Shown: positions 33,728 to 42,628, counted from the first letter of the stretch. The stretch is DNA of 58,487 nt from an uncultured Eubacteriales bacterium (GCA_900546485.1 URDK01000005.1:1-58487), one strand, 5' to 3'. The notes: generated by a model from the sequence alone, not told the origin. Numbers and translations are program-made.

Positions 33728-34609
33728 ATGAAAAAAAGAAATCAAAAAGCAACTGAACATAACAGGCGGTCACAGCTTGGGTTGATACTTTTTCGCTTTA
33801 AGAAAAACAAGCTGGCCGTCATATCGGTGTTCTTTCTGCTATTCATCGCCATAGTCATTCTCTCCGCCCCTCTGTATATCGACTATGACAAAGCGATCAC
33901 GATGAACACCGCCGAAGCCTTTCAGTCTCCCAGCTGGGAGCATCCGTTTGGAACCGACCTCTATGGCCGCGATATGCTGGCGCGAGTTATATACGGCGGC
34001 CGTATCTCCCTCTTCGCAGGATTGTGCATCATACTTTTGTCCTTTATCTTCGGCGTAATGATAGGCTCCGTCGCCGGCTTCTTCGGCGGCAAGGTCGATC
34101 AGGTAATGATGAGGATAATCGATATCTTCATGGCCGTGCCAACAATATTTATGGCAATGACCATCATAACTGTCCTGGGAGACGGCGTCAGGAATATAAT
34201 CATCGCTTTCGTCGTATGCAACATACCGAGCTATTCACGCATAGTCCGCTCCTCCACCATGACCCTGAGGAACATGGAGTATGTCGAGGCCGCCGAATGC
34301 TATGGAGCAAGCAAATTCCACATCATTCTCAAGCACATCATCCCCAACGGCATCGGCCCCGTTATCGTCACCGCCACGATCTCCCTGGGCGTCGCCATTC
34401 TCAGCATCTCCTCCCTCGGCTTTCTCGGGCTCGGCATCACGGCGCCGACTCCTGAGTGGGGCACTCTGCTCGCCGACAACAGGAATTATATAAGATACTA
34501 TCCGTATCTTGGCATTCTTCCCGGCGTAGCCATCATCCTTACCGTCATGTGCGTCAACTTCATCGGCGACGGTCTGCGCGACGCGCTTGACCCGAAGATG
34601 AAGAAATAG
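33728..34609 (+). CDS. Opp/Dpp-type ABC transporter permease (second)
   Basis: 293 residues from ATG 33728. The ribosome site is poor (GAGTG), suggesting translation coupled to the gene before; an in-frame ATG at 33677 overlapping that gene is possible. The OppC-type N-terminus (LILFRFKKNKLAVISVFFLL) precedes the BPD_transp_1 domain: HPFGTDLYGRDMLARVIYGGR, DIFMAVPTIFMAMTI, then the EAA loop MEYVEAAECYGASKFHIILKH and SLGFLGLGITAPTPEWG. It pairs with the preceding permease. Confidence 0.92.
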   Translation: MKKRNQKATEHNRRSQLGLILFRFKKNKLAVISVFFLLFIAIVILSAPLYIDYDKAITMNTAEAFQSPSWEHPFGTDLYGRDMLARVIYGGRISLFAGLCIILLSFIFGVMIGSVAGFFGGKVDQVMMRIIDIFMAVPTIFMAMTIITVLGDGVRNIIIAFVVCNIPSYSRIVRSSTMTLRNMEYVEAAECYGASKFHIILKHIIPNGIGPVIVTATISLGVAILSISSLGFLGLGITAPTPEWGTLLADNRNYIRYYPYLGILPGVAIILTVMCVNFIGDGLRDALDPKMKK

Positions 34610-34622
34610 TGGAGGAACCGAA

Positions 34623-35600
34623 ATGTCCCAACTGTTGAATGTTAAAGACCTGTATGTAAATTACAACACCGACGACGGTACCGTGCACGCGCTCAACGGC
34701 CTGGATCTTACGCTGGAGAAGGGTGAGAGCCTCGGTCTGGTAGGAGAGACGGGCGCCGGCAAATCCACTCTTGCGCTCAGCATACTCAGGCTGCTGCCGG
34801 ACCGTGTAGGCGAAATAAGCTCCGGCAGTATAGTCTTTGAGGGTAGAAATGTACTGGAGTTCAGCAAAAAGGAACTCAAGCAGATCCGCGGCGACAAGAT
34901 CTCCATGATATTTCAGGATCCCATGACGAGCCTCAACCCTACCAAGACCGTCGGCAAGCAGCTGCGTGAGGTGCTGGACCTGCATTTTGCCGAACTAAGC
35001 CGCAAGGAAAAGGCGGAGCGCGTGGACAAGATGTTTGAGCTTGTGGGCATCCCGCCCCAGCGTCAACACGAGTATCCGTTTCAATTCTCGGGCGGCATGA
35101 AGCAGCGCATCGGCATAGCCATGGCGCTCATCGCCCAGCCCGACCTGCTTATAGCCGACGAACCGACTACCGCACTCGATGTCACCATTCAGGCGCAGAT
35201 ACTCAACCTTATGAAAACGCTGCAGGAGCAGATGCAGACCTCCATGTTGCTCATAACCCACGATCTCGGCGTTGTCGTCGAGGTGTGCACGAAGGTCGCC
35301 GTCATATACAGCGGCCAGATCATTGAGTGCGGTACCGTAGAGGACGTTTATGCCAGGAAGAACAACCATCCATATACCGAGGGTCTGTTCAACTGCATAC
35401 CTGATCTCAAATCCAATGCTGCAAGGCTGACGCCCATCCCCGGAAGCATGCCCGATCCGCTGGAGCTTCCCAAGGGCTGCAAGTTCTGCGACAGATGCAG
35501 ATATCGTATGGACATATGCGGGCAGGAAGAACCTGAGCTCTATACTCATGGCACCCACAGCATTAAATGCCATAAGTATAAAGACGTTTTTGGAGGCTGA
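34623..35600 (+). CDS. Opp/Dpp-type ABC transporter ATPase (D type)
   Basis: 325 residues, site GTGGAGG. Walker A GETGAGKST, Q-loop MIFQDPMTSLNPT, signature FSGGMKQRIGIAMAL, Walker B LLIADEPTTALD and H-loop LLITHDLG are intact. The C-terminal oligopeptide-transporter extension carries a cysteine cluster (GCKFCDRCRYRMDIC) that can hold an iron-sulfur cluster in related DppD proteins. It works with the F-type ATPase encoded next, whose gene starts 2 bases after this stop. Confidence 0.95.
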   Translation: MSQLLNVKDLYVNYNTDDGTVHALNGLDLTLEKGESLGLVGETGAGKSTLALSILRLLPDRVGEISSGSIVFEGRNVLEFSKKELKQIRGDKISMIFQDPMTSLNPTKTVGKQLREVLDLHFAELSRKEKAERVDKMFELVGIPPQRQHEYPFQFSGGMKQRIGIAMALIAQPDLLIADEPTTALDVTIQAQILNLMKTLQEQMQTSMLLITHDLGVVVEVCTKVAVIYSGQIIECGTVEDVYARKNNHPYTEGLFNCIPDLKSNAARLTPIPGSMPDPLELPKGCKFCDRCRYRMDICGQEEPELYTHGTHSIKCHKYKDVFGG

Positions 35601-35601
35601 C

Positions 35602-36552
35602 ATGAAAACACCGATTGTTGAAACCAAGGGTCTCAAAAAGTACTTCAAGGTCGGCCAGGGCTTTCTGCATGCGGTAGATGACGTCGACCTGTCTATCTCT
35701 CCCGAGGAAACCCTGGGCGTTGTCGGCGAATCCGGCTGCGGCAAGTCCACCCTGGGCCGTGTCATTCTAGGGCTGCTTCCGGCCACCGAGGGTGAGATTC
35801 TGTATAACGGAGAGAGCATTTTTGACTCGCACAAAAAGAAAAAGCCAAATATATATCGGGAAATGCAGATGATATTTCAGGACCCGTTTTCATCTCTCAA
35901 CCCGCGTCTCTCCATTCAGGACCTGATAGCCGAACCCATCCATGTCCAGAAAGTGCTCACCGACAAGGCCAAGATAGAGGAAAGGGTGCTCGAGCTCATG
36001 GATCTCGTCGGTCTGTCGGAGCGCTATGTGAACGCTTACCCCCACGAGCTTGACGGGGGCAGGAGACAGCGCGTCGGCATAGCCCGTGCCCTCGCGCTCA
36101 ATCCAAAATTCATTGTCTGCGACGAACCGGTCTCTGCCCTTGACGTGTCCATTCAAGCCCAGATACTCAATCTCATTATGGACCTTCAAGAGCGCAACGG
36201 TCTGGCCTACATGTTCATAACCCACAACCTCTGCGTTGTAAAGCATATTAGCTCCAACATCATGGTCATGTACATGGGCAAGGTAGTGGAATACGCCTCC
36301 AAAGAGCAGCTGTTTGAAAAGCAGTATCACCCCTATTCCCAGGCTCTGCTCTCCGCCATTCCCCTGCCCGAGCTCAGGCCGGACCGGGAACGAATAGTTC
36401 TCACGGGTGAGGTGTCAAACCCCATCAATCCCAAACCCGGCTGCCGCTTTGCACCCAGGTGTAAATACGCTACGGAAAAGTGCATGGGGCAGGATATTCC
36501 CCTCGTGGAAATCGAAAAAGGGCGTAAGGTCGCCTGCACTTTGTATACCTGA
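35602..36552 (+). CDS. Opp/Dpp-type ABC transporter ATPase (F type)
   Basis: 316 residues from ATG 35602, site TGGAGG. Walker A GESGCGKST, Q-loop MIFQDPFSSLNPR, Walker B FIVCDEPVSALD and H-loop FITHNLC are normal. The signature reads LDGGRRQRVGIARAL, with Asp and Arg where LSGGQ usually has Ser and Gln. Some OppF proteins share this change, so the site may be the weaker of the two ATP sites. The C-terminal cysteine cluster is GCRFAPRCKYATEKC. Last transporter gene of the operon. Confidence 0.94.
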   Translation: MKTPIVETKGLKKYFKVGQGFLHAVDDVDLSISPEETLGVVGESGCGKSTLGRVILGLLPATEGEILYNGESIFDSHKKKKPNIYREMQMIFQDPFSSLNPRLSIQDLIAEPIHVQKVLTDKAKIEERVLELMDLVGLSERYVNAYPHELDGGRRQRVGIARALALNPKFIVCDEPVSALDVSIQAQILNLIMDLQERNGLAYMFITHNLCVVKHISSNIMVMYMGKVVEYASKEQLFEKQYHPYSQALLSAIPLPELRPDRERIVLTGEVSNPINPKPGCRFAPRCKYATEKCMGQDIPLVEIEKGRKVACTLYT

Positions 36553-36553
36553 C

Positions 36554-36579
36554 GCGGCTCCGGGGCCATCCCGGACCGC
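36554..36579 (+). repeat. mRNA hairpin between the transporter and UroD-family genes
   Basis: GCGG(C)TCCGGG pairs with CCCGGACCGC, a 10-bp stem with one bulge and a 5-base loop. No T-run follows, so a processing or stabilising role is more likely than termination. Confidence 0.55.
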
Positions 36580-36628
36580 AGGTTGCAAAAGCGCAAACAC
36601 CAATAACTATTATTAAAGAGGATTTCCT

Positions 36629-37585
36629 ATGAACAAAATAGAATGTGTCAACGCTGTACTCAGCGGCAAAAAGGGCGACTGGATACCCGCCGGTTTCTGG
36701 TATCACTATGACCACACGCTCAATACATACTCCATAGCACAGAGCCATCTTCGCACCTTCCGCGAAACCGGAGTCGACGTGTACAAGGTCATGCAGGATT
36801 ACATTCAGCCCATAGACGTGACGCTGAACACCGCTTCCGACTGGGACAAGGTCAGCTTCCCCGGCGTCTCCTCTCCCGTGTATCAAAGGCTGCTGGACGT
36901 CATCAAGATGATACTCGACGCCACCGGCCACGACGCGCTGCTTTTCCAGACTATGTTCGGACCCCTCAAGACCATCGTTCAGAGCTTTGGCTATGATATG
37001 GTAATGGCCCATTGCCGAGAGAATCCGGACGCTGTCGTAAGCGCGGTCATGCGGATTGCCGACGTCCAGGCCGAATGGGCTGCCGGCTTCGTTGATGCCG
37101 GTGCGGATGGTTTGTTCTACTCCGGCCAGTTCAGTGAGCCTGGGCGCTTCACCAGGGAGGAGTTTGCAAAATTCGTCACTGCCGGCGACCTGGTCATATT
37201 ACATGCCGCCGAGAGCAGAGGAGGCAGAAACATTCTTCACATCTGCGGCGAGCCGGATTACGCCTATCACTCCACTCCGGAATGGTATACGGAATACCCC
37301 GGAGCCATCGTAAACTGGTCCGTTAAAGACACCGGGCTGTCCCTTTCCGAGGGCAGGAAGCTCTTCGGAGGCCGTCCGGTCCTCGGCGGAGTCAATAACA
37401 GGGGCTTCATACTTGACGGCACTGAGGCTGAGATACGCAATGACGTCAACAGCATTCTCAGTGAAGTCGGTGACTTCAACGGATACATGCTGGGCGCAGA
37501 CTGCACCATTCAGGGCCAGGGCATCAGCAATGATAAAATAAAAGTTGCCGTCGATGCCGCACATGAGTTCATGGCAAGGAACTAA
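36629..37585 (+). CDS. Uroporphyrinogen decarboxylase-family protein, methyltransferase-like
   Basis: 318 residues, AGAGGA site. The UroD TIM-barrel pattern is present (GLFYSGQFSEPGRFTREEFA; ILHICGEPDYAY; LGGVNNRGFILDG), but the porphyrin-binding residues at the N-terminus are not. It has instead HxC (HICG) and a later Cys (LGADCTIQGQG), the arrangement of the zinc site in MtaA/MtbA-type methyltransferases that move methyl groups between a corrinoid or small donor and a thiol. No corrinoid protein gene is adjacent. In this operon it could demethylate the substrate; that is inference. Confidence 0.8.
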   Translation: MNKIECVNAVLSGKKGDWIPAGFWYHYDHTLNTYSIAQSHLRTFRETGVDVYKVMQDYIQPIDVTLNTASDWDKVSFPGVSSPVYQRLLDVIKMILDATGHDALLFQTMFGPLKTIVQSFGYDMVMAHCRENPDAVVSAVMRIADVQAEWAAGFVDAGADGLFYSGQFSEPGRFTREEFAKFVTAGDLVILHAAESRGGRNILHICGEPDYAYHSTPEWYTEYPGAIVNWSVKDTGLSLSEGRKLFGGRPVLGGVNNRGFILDGTEAEIRNDVNSILSEVGDFNGYMLGADCTIQGQGISNDKIKVAVDAAHEFMARN

Positions 37586-37627
37586 TACCTTGATACATTA
37601 AAAATCAATTTTTGGAGGAATATGACC

Positions 37628-38143
37628 ATGTCAAAGATCAAGAATTATCCCAATCAGGCCGACGAGACGGTGGAGGCCGTACGCAATGCTATAGAGTTCC
37701 GCGCCACCTGGTTTGCGCTGCTCTTCGACGAGATGCGCAAGGCCGGCGTGGACGCCGAGGGCATCACCCGCAGGGCCATAAGGCGTTGTGGCCGTGAGAT
37801 TCACGGTGTCAGAGCAAGCAAGGCTGTTGAGGGACGTCAGCTTAACGGCAACGAGATGAAGGCCTTCTCCTTCAACGAGCTGATGAAGAAGGTGTTCATA
37901 ATGGACCCTGTCACCTCTGACGAAAACAATGCCGACGCTTATCTCAATTACTGCCCGCTCGTAGCCGCGTGGCAGAAGATGGGCTTCAGCGACGAAGACA
38001 TAGACCTTCTCTGCGACATGGTCATGGAAGGCGACCGGGGCGTTGCGGACGCCAACGGCTTCAAGCTGCACCTTGGCTCCACTATCGGCGGCGGATGTGA
38101 GAAGTGCAATATCCACTTCTATCGCGGAGAGCTCAAGAAATAA
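37628..38143 (+). CDS. L-2-amino-thiazoline-4-carboxylic acid hydrolase family protein
   Basis: 171 residues. I take ATG 37628 because the ATG at 37622 sits only 3 bases from GGAGG. The mostly helical protein ends with the family's Cys/His-containing motif (GGGCEKCNIHFYRGEL). The family is named after an enzyme that opens the thiazoline ring of ATC on the way to L-cysteine, but most members are uncharacterised. Together with the cysteine desulfidase-like protein at the start of the same operon it hints at a sulfur- and nitrogen-containing substrate, which is inference. Lies 42 bases after the UroD-family gene. Confidence 0.75.
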   Translation: MSKIKNYPNQADETVEAVRNAIEFRATWFALLFDEMRKAGVDAEGITRRAIRRCGREIHGVRASKAVEGRQLNGNEMKAFSFNELMKKVFIMDPVTSDENNADAYLNYCPLVAAWQKMGFSDEDIDLLCDMVMEGDRGVADANGFKLHLGSTIGGGCEKCNIHFYRGELKK

Positions 38144-38185
38144 GCTTCACAGACAAACGCTGTTCAGAAAGGAATGGCCACGAGC

Positions 38186-39133
38186 ATGAAAACGATCAGC
38201 ATTGGGAACATGAAAGTTCCTGCGATCGCGGTTGGCTGCAGGCGCATGAACAATCTCAGCGCTGAGGAAGCTGACCGCTACATCAGGACCTCAATAGATC
38301 TCGGAGCAAACTTCTTCGACCTGGCCGACCTCTACGGGGGCTCGCTGAGCGAAAAGGTGTTCGGCGAAGTTGTCGGCGCCGACCCCACGCTTCGGGACAA
38401 GATGTTCATTCAGACCAAGTGCGGCATCCGCAAGGCTATGAACGCCTTTGACCTCTCGAAGGAGTACATTCTCTCCTCTGTCGACGGCTGTCTGGAGAGG
38501 CTGCACACCGACTATATAGACGTGCTGCTTATCCATCGTATGGACGCTCTTTACGAGCCTGAGGAGATAGCGGAAGCGTTTGGAACATTGCAGCAAAACG
38601 GCAAGGTGCGCGCCTTCGGCGTGTCAAACGCCACGCCCATGCAGATAGAGCTGCTCAAGCGCTATGTAAAGCAGCCTCTGGTCATAAATCAGATGCAGTT
38701 CAGTCTCGCTCACTGCACCATGATCTCTCAGGGCATCTATACGAACATGGACAGCTGCGGCGCCGTCGACCGTGACGGCGGGATATTGGATTACTGCCGC
38801 CTGAACGACATCACCATACAGACCTGGTCCCCCCTGCAGTACGGCTTCCAGGAAGGCGTATTTATCGGCAGTCCGAAGTTCCCCGAGCTCAACAAGGTGC
38901 TCGACAAGCTGGCAGACAAGTATTCCGTCACTCCTGGCGCCATTGCCTTCGCGTGGATCCTGAGGCATCCGGCTCACATGCAGCCGATAACCGGCACGCT
39001 GAAGACCGCCAGGCTGAAGGAGTGCGTCGACGCAGTAGACATCACCCTCACACGTGATGAGTGGTATGAGCTGTTCACAGCCGCCGGCAATCCTCTCCCC
39101 TGCAATCCCCAGCCGGGTCAGGCAAGGACCTGA
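38186..39133 (+). CDS. Aldo/keto reductase
   Basis: 315 residues. An ATG at 38174 touches the AAAGGA site, so 38186 is preferred. The AKR barrel has FFDLADLYGG (Asp and Tyr), MFIQTKCGIRK (Lys) and DVLLIHRMDALYEP (His), the catalytic set. QTWSPLQYGFQEGVF and the final helix region with GTLKTARLKECVDAV bind NADP. It is close to the YdhF subgroup that reduces carbonyls in oxo-sugars or aldehydes. It is the last gene before a terminator and so ends the ROK-controlled operon. Confidence 0.92.
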   Translation: MKTISIGNMKVPAIAVGCRRMNNLSAEEADRYIRTSIDLGANFFDLADLYGGSLSEKVFGEVVGADPTLRDKMFIQTKCGIRKAMNAFDLSKEYILSSVDGCLERLHTDYIDVLLIHRMDALYEPEEIAEAFGTLQQNGKVRAFGVSNATPMQIELLKRYVKQPLVINQMQFSLAHCTMISQGIYTNMDSCGAVDRDGGILDYCRLNDITIQTWSPLQYGFQEGVFIGSPKFPELNKVLDKLADKYSVTPGAIAFAWILRHPAHMQPITGTLKTARLKECVDAVDITLTRDEWYELFTAAGNPLPCNPQPGQART

Positions 39134-39150
39134 CGGCTGATAAAGCGGCG

Positions 39151-39211
39151 ATGAAGGCATCGGGTTTATCTGCGCTATGATGCAGCGCAGAGCACGGTGC
39201 CTTCATTTTTT
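39151..39211 (+). terminator. Branched intrinsic terminator ending the ROK-linked operon
   Basis: ATGAAGGCA (39151-39159) pairs with TGCCTTCAT (39198-39206), followed by a run of six T. Inside, CTGCGC/GCGCAG (39171-39190) forms a second helix. It separates the aldo/keto reductase from galactose genes. Confidence 0.8.
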
Positions 39212-39251
39212 GTGCCTCGCGCAAAAACAAATGATTGGATGTTCGTGTTGC

Positions 39252-40298
39252 ATGGAAATATTAAATGAACGCTTTGGTTTTCTTCCGGACGGAAGGGATG
39301 TACGGCTCATAACACTGAAAGCAGGGGAGCTCAGCCTCTCAGTCTCCAGCCTCGGAGCTTCGCTCCGCTCGCTTCTTGTCCCCTCCTCACACGCCGGAAC
39401 AGACGACATTCTGCTGGGCTGCAGCGACTTCGACAGCTGCTTAAACAACAGATATTTCTTCGGCGTGACCGTTGGTCGTTTTGCCAACCGGATAAGCGGT
39501 GCAAAATTCAGTCTTGGCGGGCGGGAATACAAAATATCGGAAAACAAGCCCGGCTGCTCACTGCACGGCGGTGCCGACGGCTTTTCAAAACGGCTGTGGG
39601 ACGCCGAAACCTACTGCGATGGAGACGGTATATACGTCCGTCTCGAACTTGATAGCCCTGATGGAGACCAGGGTTATCCCGGTTCGGTCAATGCCGCCGT
39701 AACCTACGGTATCACAAAAGACAACCGCCTCAAAGCGCGCTTTGAGGCACAGTCCGACGCGCCCTGCCCCATAAATCTTACAAATCACTCCTATTTTAAC
39801 CTTGCCGGTCACCGCCGCGGCGTAGATGTCCTGGACACTCGGGCCCGGCTGTTCTGCTCTGCCTATGTAGAGGTAGATGAGGATTTCATTCCCACCGGAA
39901 GAATTGTCCCCGTCGACGATACTCCGCTTGATTTCAAGACGGAAAAATCGATAGGGCAGGACATATCTTCCCTGTGTGCCTCAAGGCTTGGCGGCTATGA
40001 CCACTGCCTCGTGGTAGACGGCTACGACGGAACTCTAAGGCCCTTCGGAGAGTTCCACGACCCCGTCACAGGCCGAAGCATGAGGGGCTTTACCACCCAG
40101 CCCGGCATACAGTTTTTCACCGGCAACATGCTCAATTCAGCAGCCGGTAAGGACGGCGCAATATATGAGAAACACTTCGGCTTCTGCATAGAGCCTGAAT
40201 TCTTTCCCGATTCGCCGAACAACCCGACATTCCCGTCTGCCATCTTTGGGCCTGAGCGTAAATATCTGGAGACGGCCGAGCTGGCCTTCGATTGGTAG
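39252..40298 (+). CDS. galM: Galactose mutarotase (aldose 1-epimerase)
   Basis: 348 residues from ATG 39252, close to the family norm. Catalytic features: GCSLHGGADGF (His), INLTNHSYFNLAGH (His), GGYDHCLV (Asp) and CIEPEFFPDSPN (Glu). It interconverts alpha and beta anomers of galactose or glucose for galactokinase. It is the first of a galM-galK-galE run, tightly spaced and separated from the genes before it by a terminator. I see no strong promoter between that terminator and the start, so readthrough may contribute; the ribosome site is weak. Confidence 0.92.
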   Translation: MEILNERFGFLPDGRDVRLITLKAGELSLSVSSLGASLRSLLVPSSHAGTDDILLGCSDFDSCLNNRYFFGVTVGRFANRISGAKFSLGGREYKISENKPGCSLHGGADGFSKRLWDAETYCDGDGIYVRLELDSPDGDQGYPGSVNAAVTYGITKDNRLKARFEAQSDAPCPINLTNHSYFNLAGHRRGVDVLDTRARLFCSAYVEVDEDFIPTGRIVPVDDTPLDFKTEKSIGQDISSLCASRLGGYDHCLVVDGYDGTLRPFGEFHDPVTGRSMRGFTTQPGIQFFTGNMLNSAAGKDGAIYEKHFGFCIEPEFFPDSPNNPTFPSAIFGPERKYLETAELAFDW

Positions 40299-40318
40299 GC
40301 GGAGGCGGGCTGAAAACT

Positions 40319-41614
40319 ATGAAGGGAAACGGAAATTTGCTCTCCTGCGGGAAGCTTAAGGACAAGATTGAACGCGGAGGCGCCGACGTTGTCTTTCGCG
40401 ACCTTTACCCAAACAGCAACACGGAGCTGTGCCGCAGCAGATACACCCGCCTGATAGACGCTCACGCCCTGACCTTCGGCGGGTCACCGACCCTGTTCAG
40501 CGCACCCGGCCGCACGGAGCTCGGCGGCAATCACACGGACCACCAGCACGGCAAAGTCCTCTGTGCCGCAGTGGATGTTGATATGATAGCCTGTGCATCA
40601 GCAAATTCCTGTGGAGTCATCAGAGTTTCATCAGAGGGATTTCCCGGTTTCGAAGTAGCGCTTGATTGCAGTAAGCCGGTTGATTCAGAAGCCGGCAGTC
40701 CGGCCGCGCTGGTGCGTGGCATTGCAGCTGCGGTAAAATCCCTCGGCTTTGAGCCGACCGGACTTGACATAAGCGTCAGCTCTGATGTACCAGCCGGTTC
40801 AGGCCTGTCCTCTTCTGCCGCCTATGAGGTTCTCATAGGCAATATCTTCAACAGCTTCTGCTGCAATTCTTCTCTCGGCCCCATTGAAATCGCCAGAATA
40901 GGACAATTCGCCGAGAATCGGTTTTTTGGCAAACCCTGCGGCCTGATGGACCAAGCTGCCTCTGCTCTGGGCAGCCTGGCTATGATAGACTTCAAAGATG
41001 ATCGCTTTCCAGAGGTTAAACGCCTCACATGTACACTTTCGGAGTTTGGCTATGCGCTGTGCATAATAGACTGCGGTGCAGATCACGCAGATCTGACAAA
41101 TGAATACGGCTCCATCACAGCCGAGCTCTCTGAGATATCCGGCGCTCTGCGTGCCGCATATCTGCGTCAGGCTGATGAAGGAGAATTCATAAGCCGTATA
41201 AATGAACTCCGCCGCGCCGCGGGTGACCGTGCGGTACTGCGGGCAATGCACATATTCGATGAAAATCGCAGAGTCTGTCGGCAGGCCTCAGCCCTTGCGA
41301 GGGGCGATTTTGACAGTTTCCTTCGTCAAGTGTACGAGTCCGGGCTGTCGTCATGGCGCTTTCTGCAAAACGTAGTGCCTCTCGGGGCCTCACAGCACCA
41401 GGACCTAGCCTTTGCGCTGGCACTATGTGAAAGGCTGCTGGGCGGGAACGGCGTATGCCGGGTGCATGGCGGCGGCTTCGCGGGAACGCTTCAGGCCTTT
41501 GTGCGTCTGGACACCCTGTCCGAATTCCGGCAAGGTGTTGAAGCAGCGCTTGGTCAGGGGGCATGCAGAGTTATGGATTTCCGGGCCCGTGGGGGCTGCA
41601 AACTTGATATCTGA
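40319..41614 (+). CDS. galK: Galactokinase
   Basis: 431 residues from ATG 40319. GHMP-kinase motifs: LFSAPGRTELGGNHTDHQHG (galactokinase signature variant; the usual GRVNLIGEHTDY), SSDVPAGSGLSSSAAYEVLIG (ATP loop), GKPCGLMDQAASALGSLAMID (with the catalytic Asp) and VHGGGFAGTLQAFV. It phosphorylates galactose at C1. The GRTELGGNHTDHQ form is a recognised Firmicutes branch and may accept related sugars. It lies 20 bases downstream of galM and 18 upstream of galE. Confidence 0.9.
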   Translation: MKGNGNLLSCGKLKDKIERGGADVVFRDLYPNSNTELCRSRYTRLIDAHALTFGGSPTLFSAPGRTELGGNHTDHQHGKVLCAAVDVDMIACASANSCGVIRVSSEGFPGFEVALDCSKPVDSEAGSPAALVRGIAAAVKSLGFEPTGLDISVSSDVPAGSGLSSSAAYEVLIGNIFNSFCCNSSLGPIEIARIGQFAENRFFGKPCGLMDQAASALGSLAMIDFKDDRFPEVKRLTCTLSEFGYALCIIDCGADHADLTNEYGSITAELSEISGALRAAYLRQADEGEFISRINELRRAAGDRAVLRAMHIFDENRRVCRQASALARGDFDSFLRQVYESGLSSWRFLQNVVPLGASQHQDLAFALALCERLLGGNGVCRVHGGGFAGTLQAFVRLDTLSEFRQGVEAALGQGACRVMDFRARGGCKLDI

Positions 41615-41632
41615 TTTTAACAGGAGGATATT

Positions 41633-42628
41633 ATGGCTGTTTTGGTCTTAGGCGGTGCCGGATATATCGGCTGCCACACTGTTTATGAACTTATCGAGCA
41701 CGGGCGGGACGTGGTCGTCGCCGACAATCTCGTCACCGGTTTTAGAAAAGCGGTACATCCAAAAGCTCGCTTTTATGAAGCCGACATCCGCCGACGGGAA
41801 GATATAGATCGCATATTTGAAACCGAACACATCGATGGAGTCATTCATTTTGCGGCATTCTCTCAGGTAGGAGAGTCCATGACAGCACCGCTCAAATACT
41901 ATGACAACAATCTCTGCGGCACTACTTCTCTCTTACAGTCAATGGTCAGCCACAATATTAAAAACATCGTGTTCTCCTCCACCGCTGCGACCTACGGAGA
42001 GCCGGAGCGAATACCTATTCTTGAAACTGACCGTACCGCTCCAACGAACTGTTACGGTGAGACAAAGTTAGCAATGGAGCGGATGATGCACTGGTCCGGC
42101 CTGGCGCACGGCCTCAAACATGTTGCACTGCGGTACTTTAACGCCTGCGGAGCACATCCGTCGGGGCTTATTGGCGAGGCACATAACCCGGAAACTCATC
42201 TGATACCCCTGATACTTCAAACTGCACTGGGCAAGCGTGACTCGCTGTCCATATTCGGTGACGACTACCCCACCAGAGACGGAAGCTGTATCCGCGATTA
42301 CATACACGTCACCGACCTGGCCCAGGCGCATATACTGGCCCTGGATTATCTCATGCAGGGCGGGGAAAGCGACGTCTTCAATCTCGGCAACGGTGTCGGT
42401 TTCTCCGTCAAGGAGGTCATAGACGTTAGCCGCCGCGTGACCGGTCGTGAGATCCCCGCCGAGGTAAAACCCCGCCGCGCAGGGGACCCTGCCCAGCTTG
42501 TCGCCTCTTCTGAAAAAGCTAAGTCCGTTTTGGGCTGGCGCCCGCAGTATAAGGAACTCGATGCTATCATAGGCTCAGCCTGGAAATGGCATCAGCTGCA
42601 TCCTGACGGATACGGTTCTGTGCGTTAG
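41633..42628 (+). CDS. galE: UDP-glucose 4-epimerase
   Basis: 331 residues, strong AGGAGG site. NAD-binding GGAGYIGCHTVYEL (residues 6-19), the SST/YxxxK triad (FSSTAATYG, then NCYGETKLAMERMM) and the family-specific NACGAHPSGLIGE and DYPTRDGSCIRDYIHV. It completes the Leloir pathway with galM and galK; no galT-type uridylyltransferase is present in the window. Last gene before a bidirectional terminator, and also the right edge of the A+T-richer block. Confidence 0.95.
   Translation: MAVLVLGGAGYIGCHTVYELIEHGRDVVVADNLVTGFRKAVHPKARFYEADIRRREDIDRIFETEHIDGVIHFAAFSQVGESMTAPLKYYDNNLCGTTSLLQSMVSHNIKNIVFSSTAATYGEPERIPILETDRTAPTNCYGETKLAMERMMHWSGLAHGLKHVALRYFNACGAHPSGLIGEAHNPETHLIPLILQTALGKRDSLSIFGDDYPTRDGSCIRDYIHVTDLAQAHILALDYLMQGGESDVFNLGNGVGFSVKEVIDVSRRVTGREIPAEVKPRRAGDPAQLVASSEKAKSVLGWRPQYKELDAIIGSAWKWHQLHPDGYGSVR

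Noticed and set aside
39177..39251. Upstream starts for the galactose mutarotase gene
   Set aside because: They would add Cys-rich residues encoded partly by the terminator hairpin at 39151-39211 and have no ribosome site; ATG 39252 gives the normal family length.
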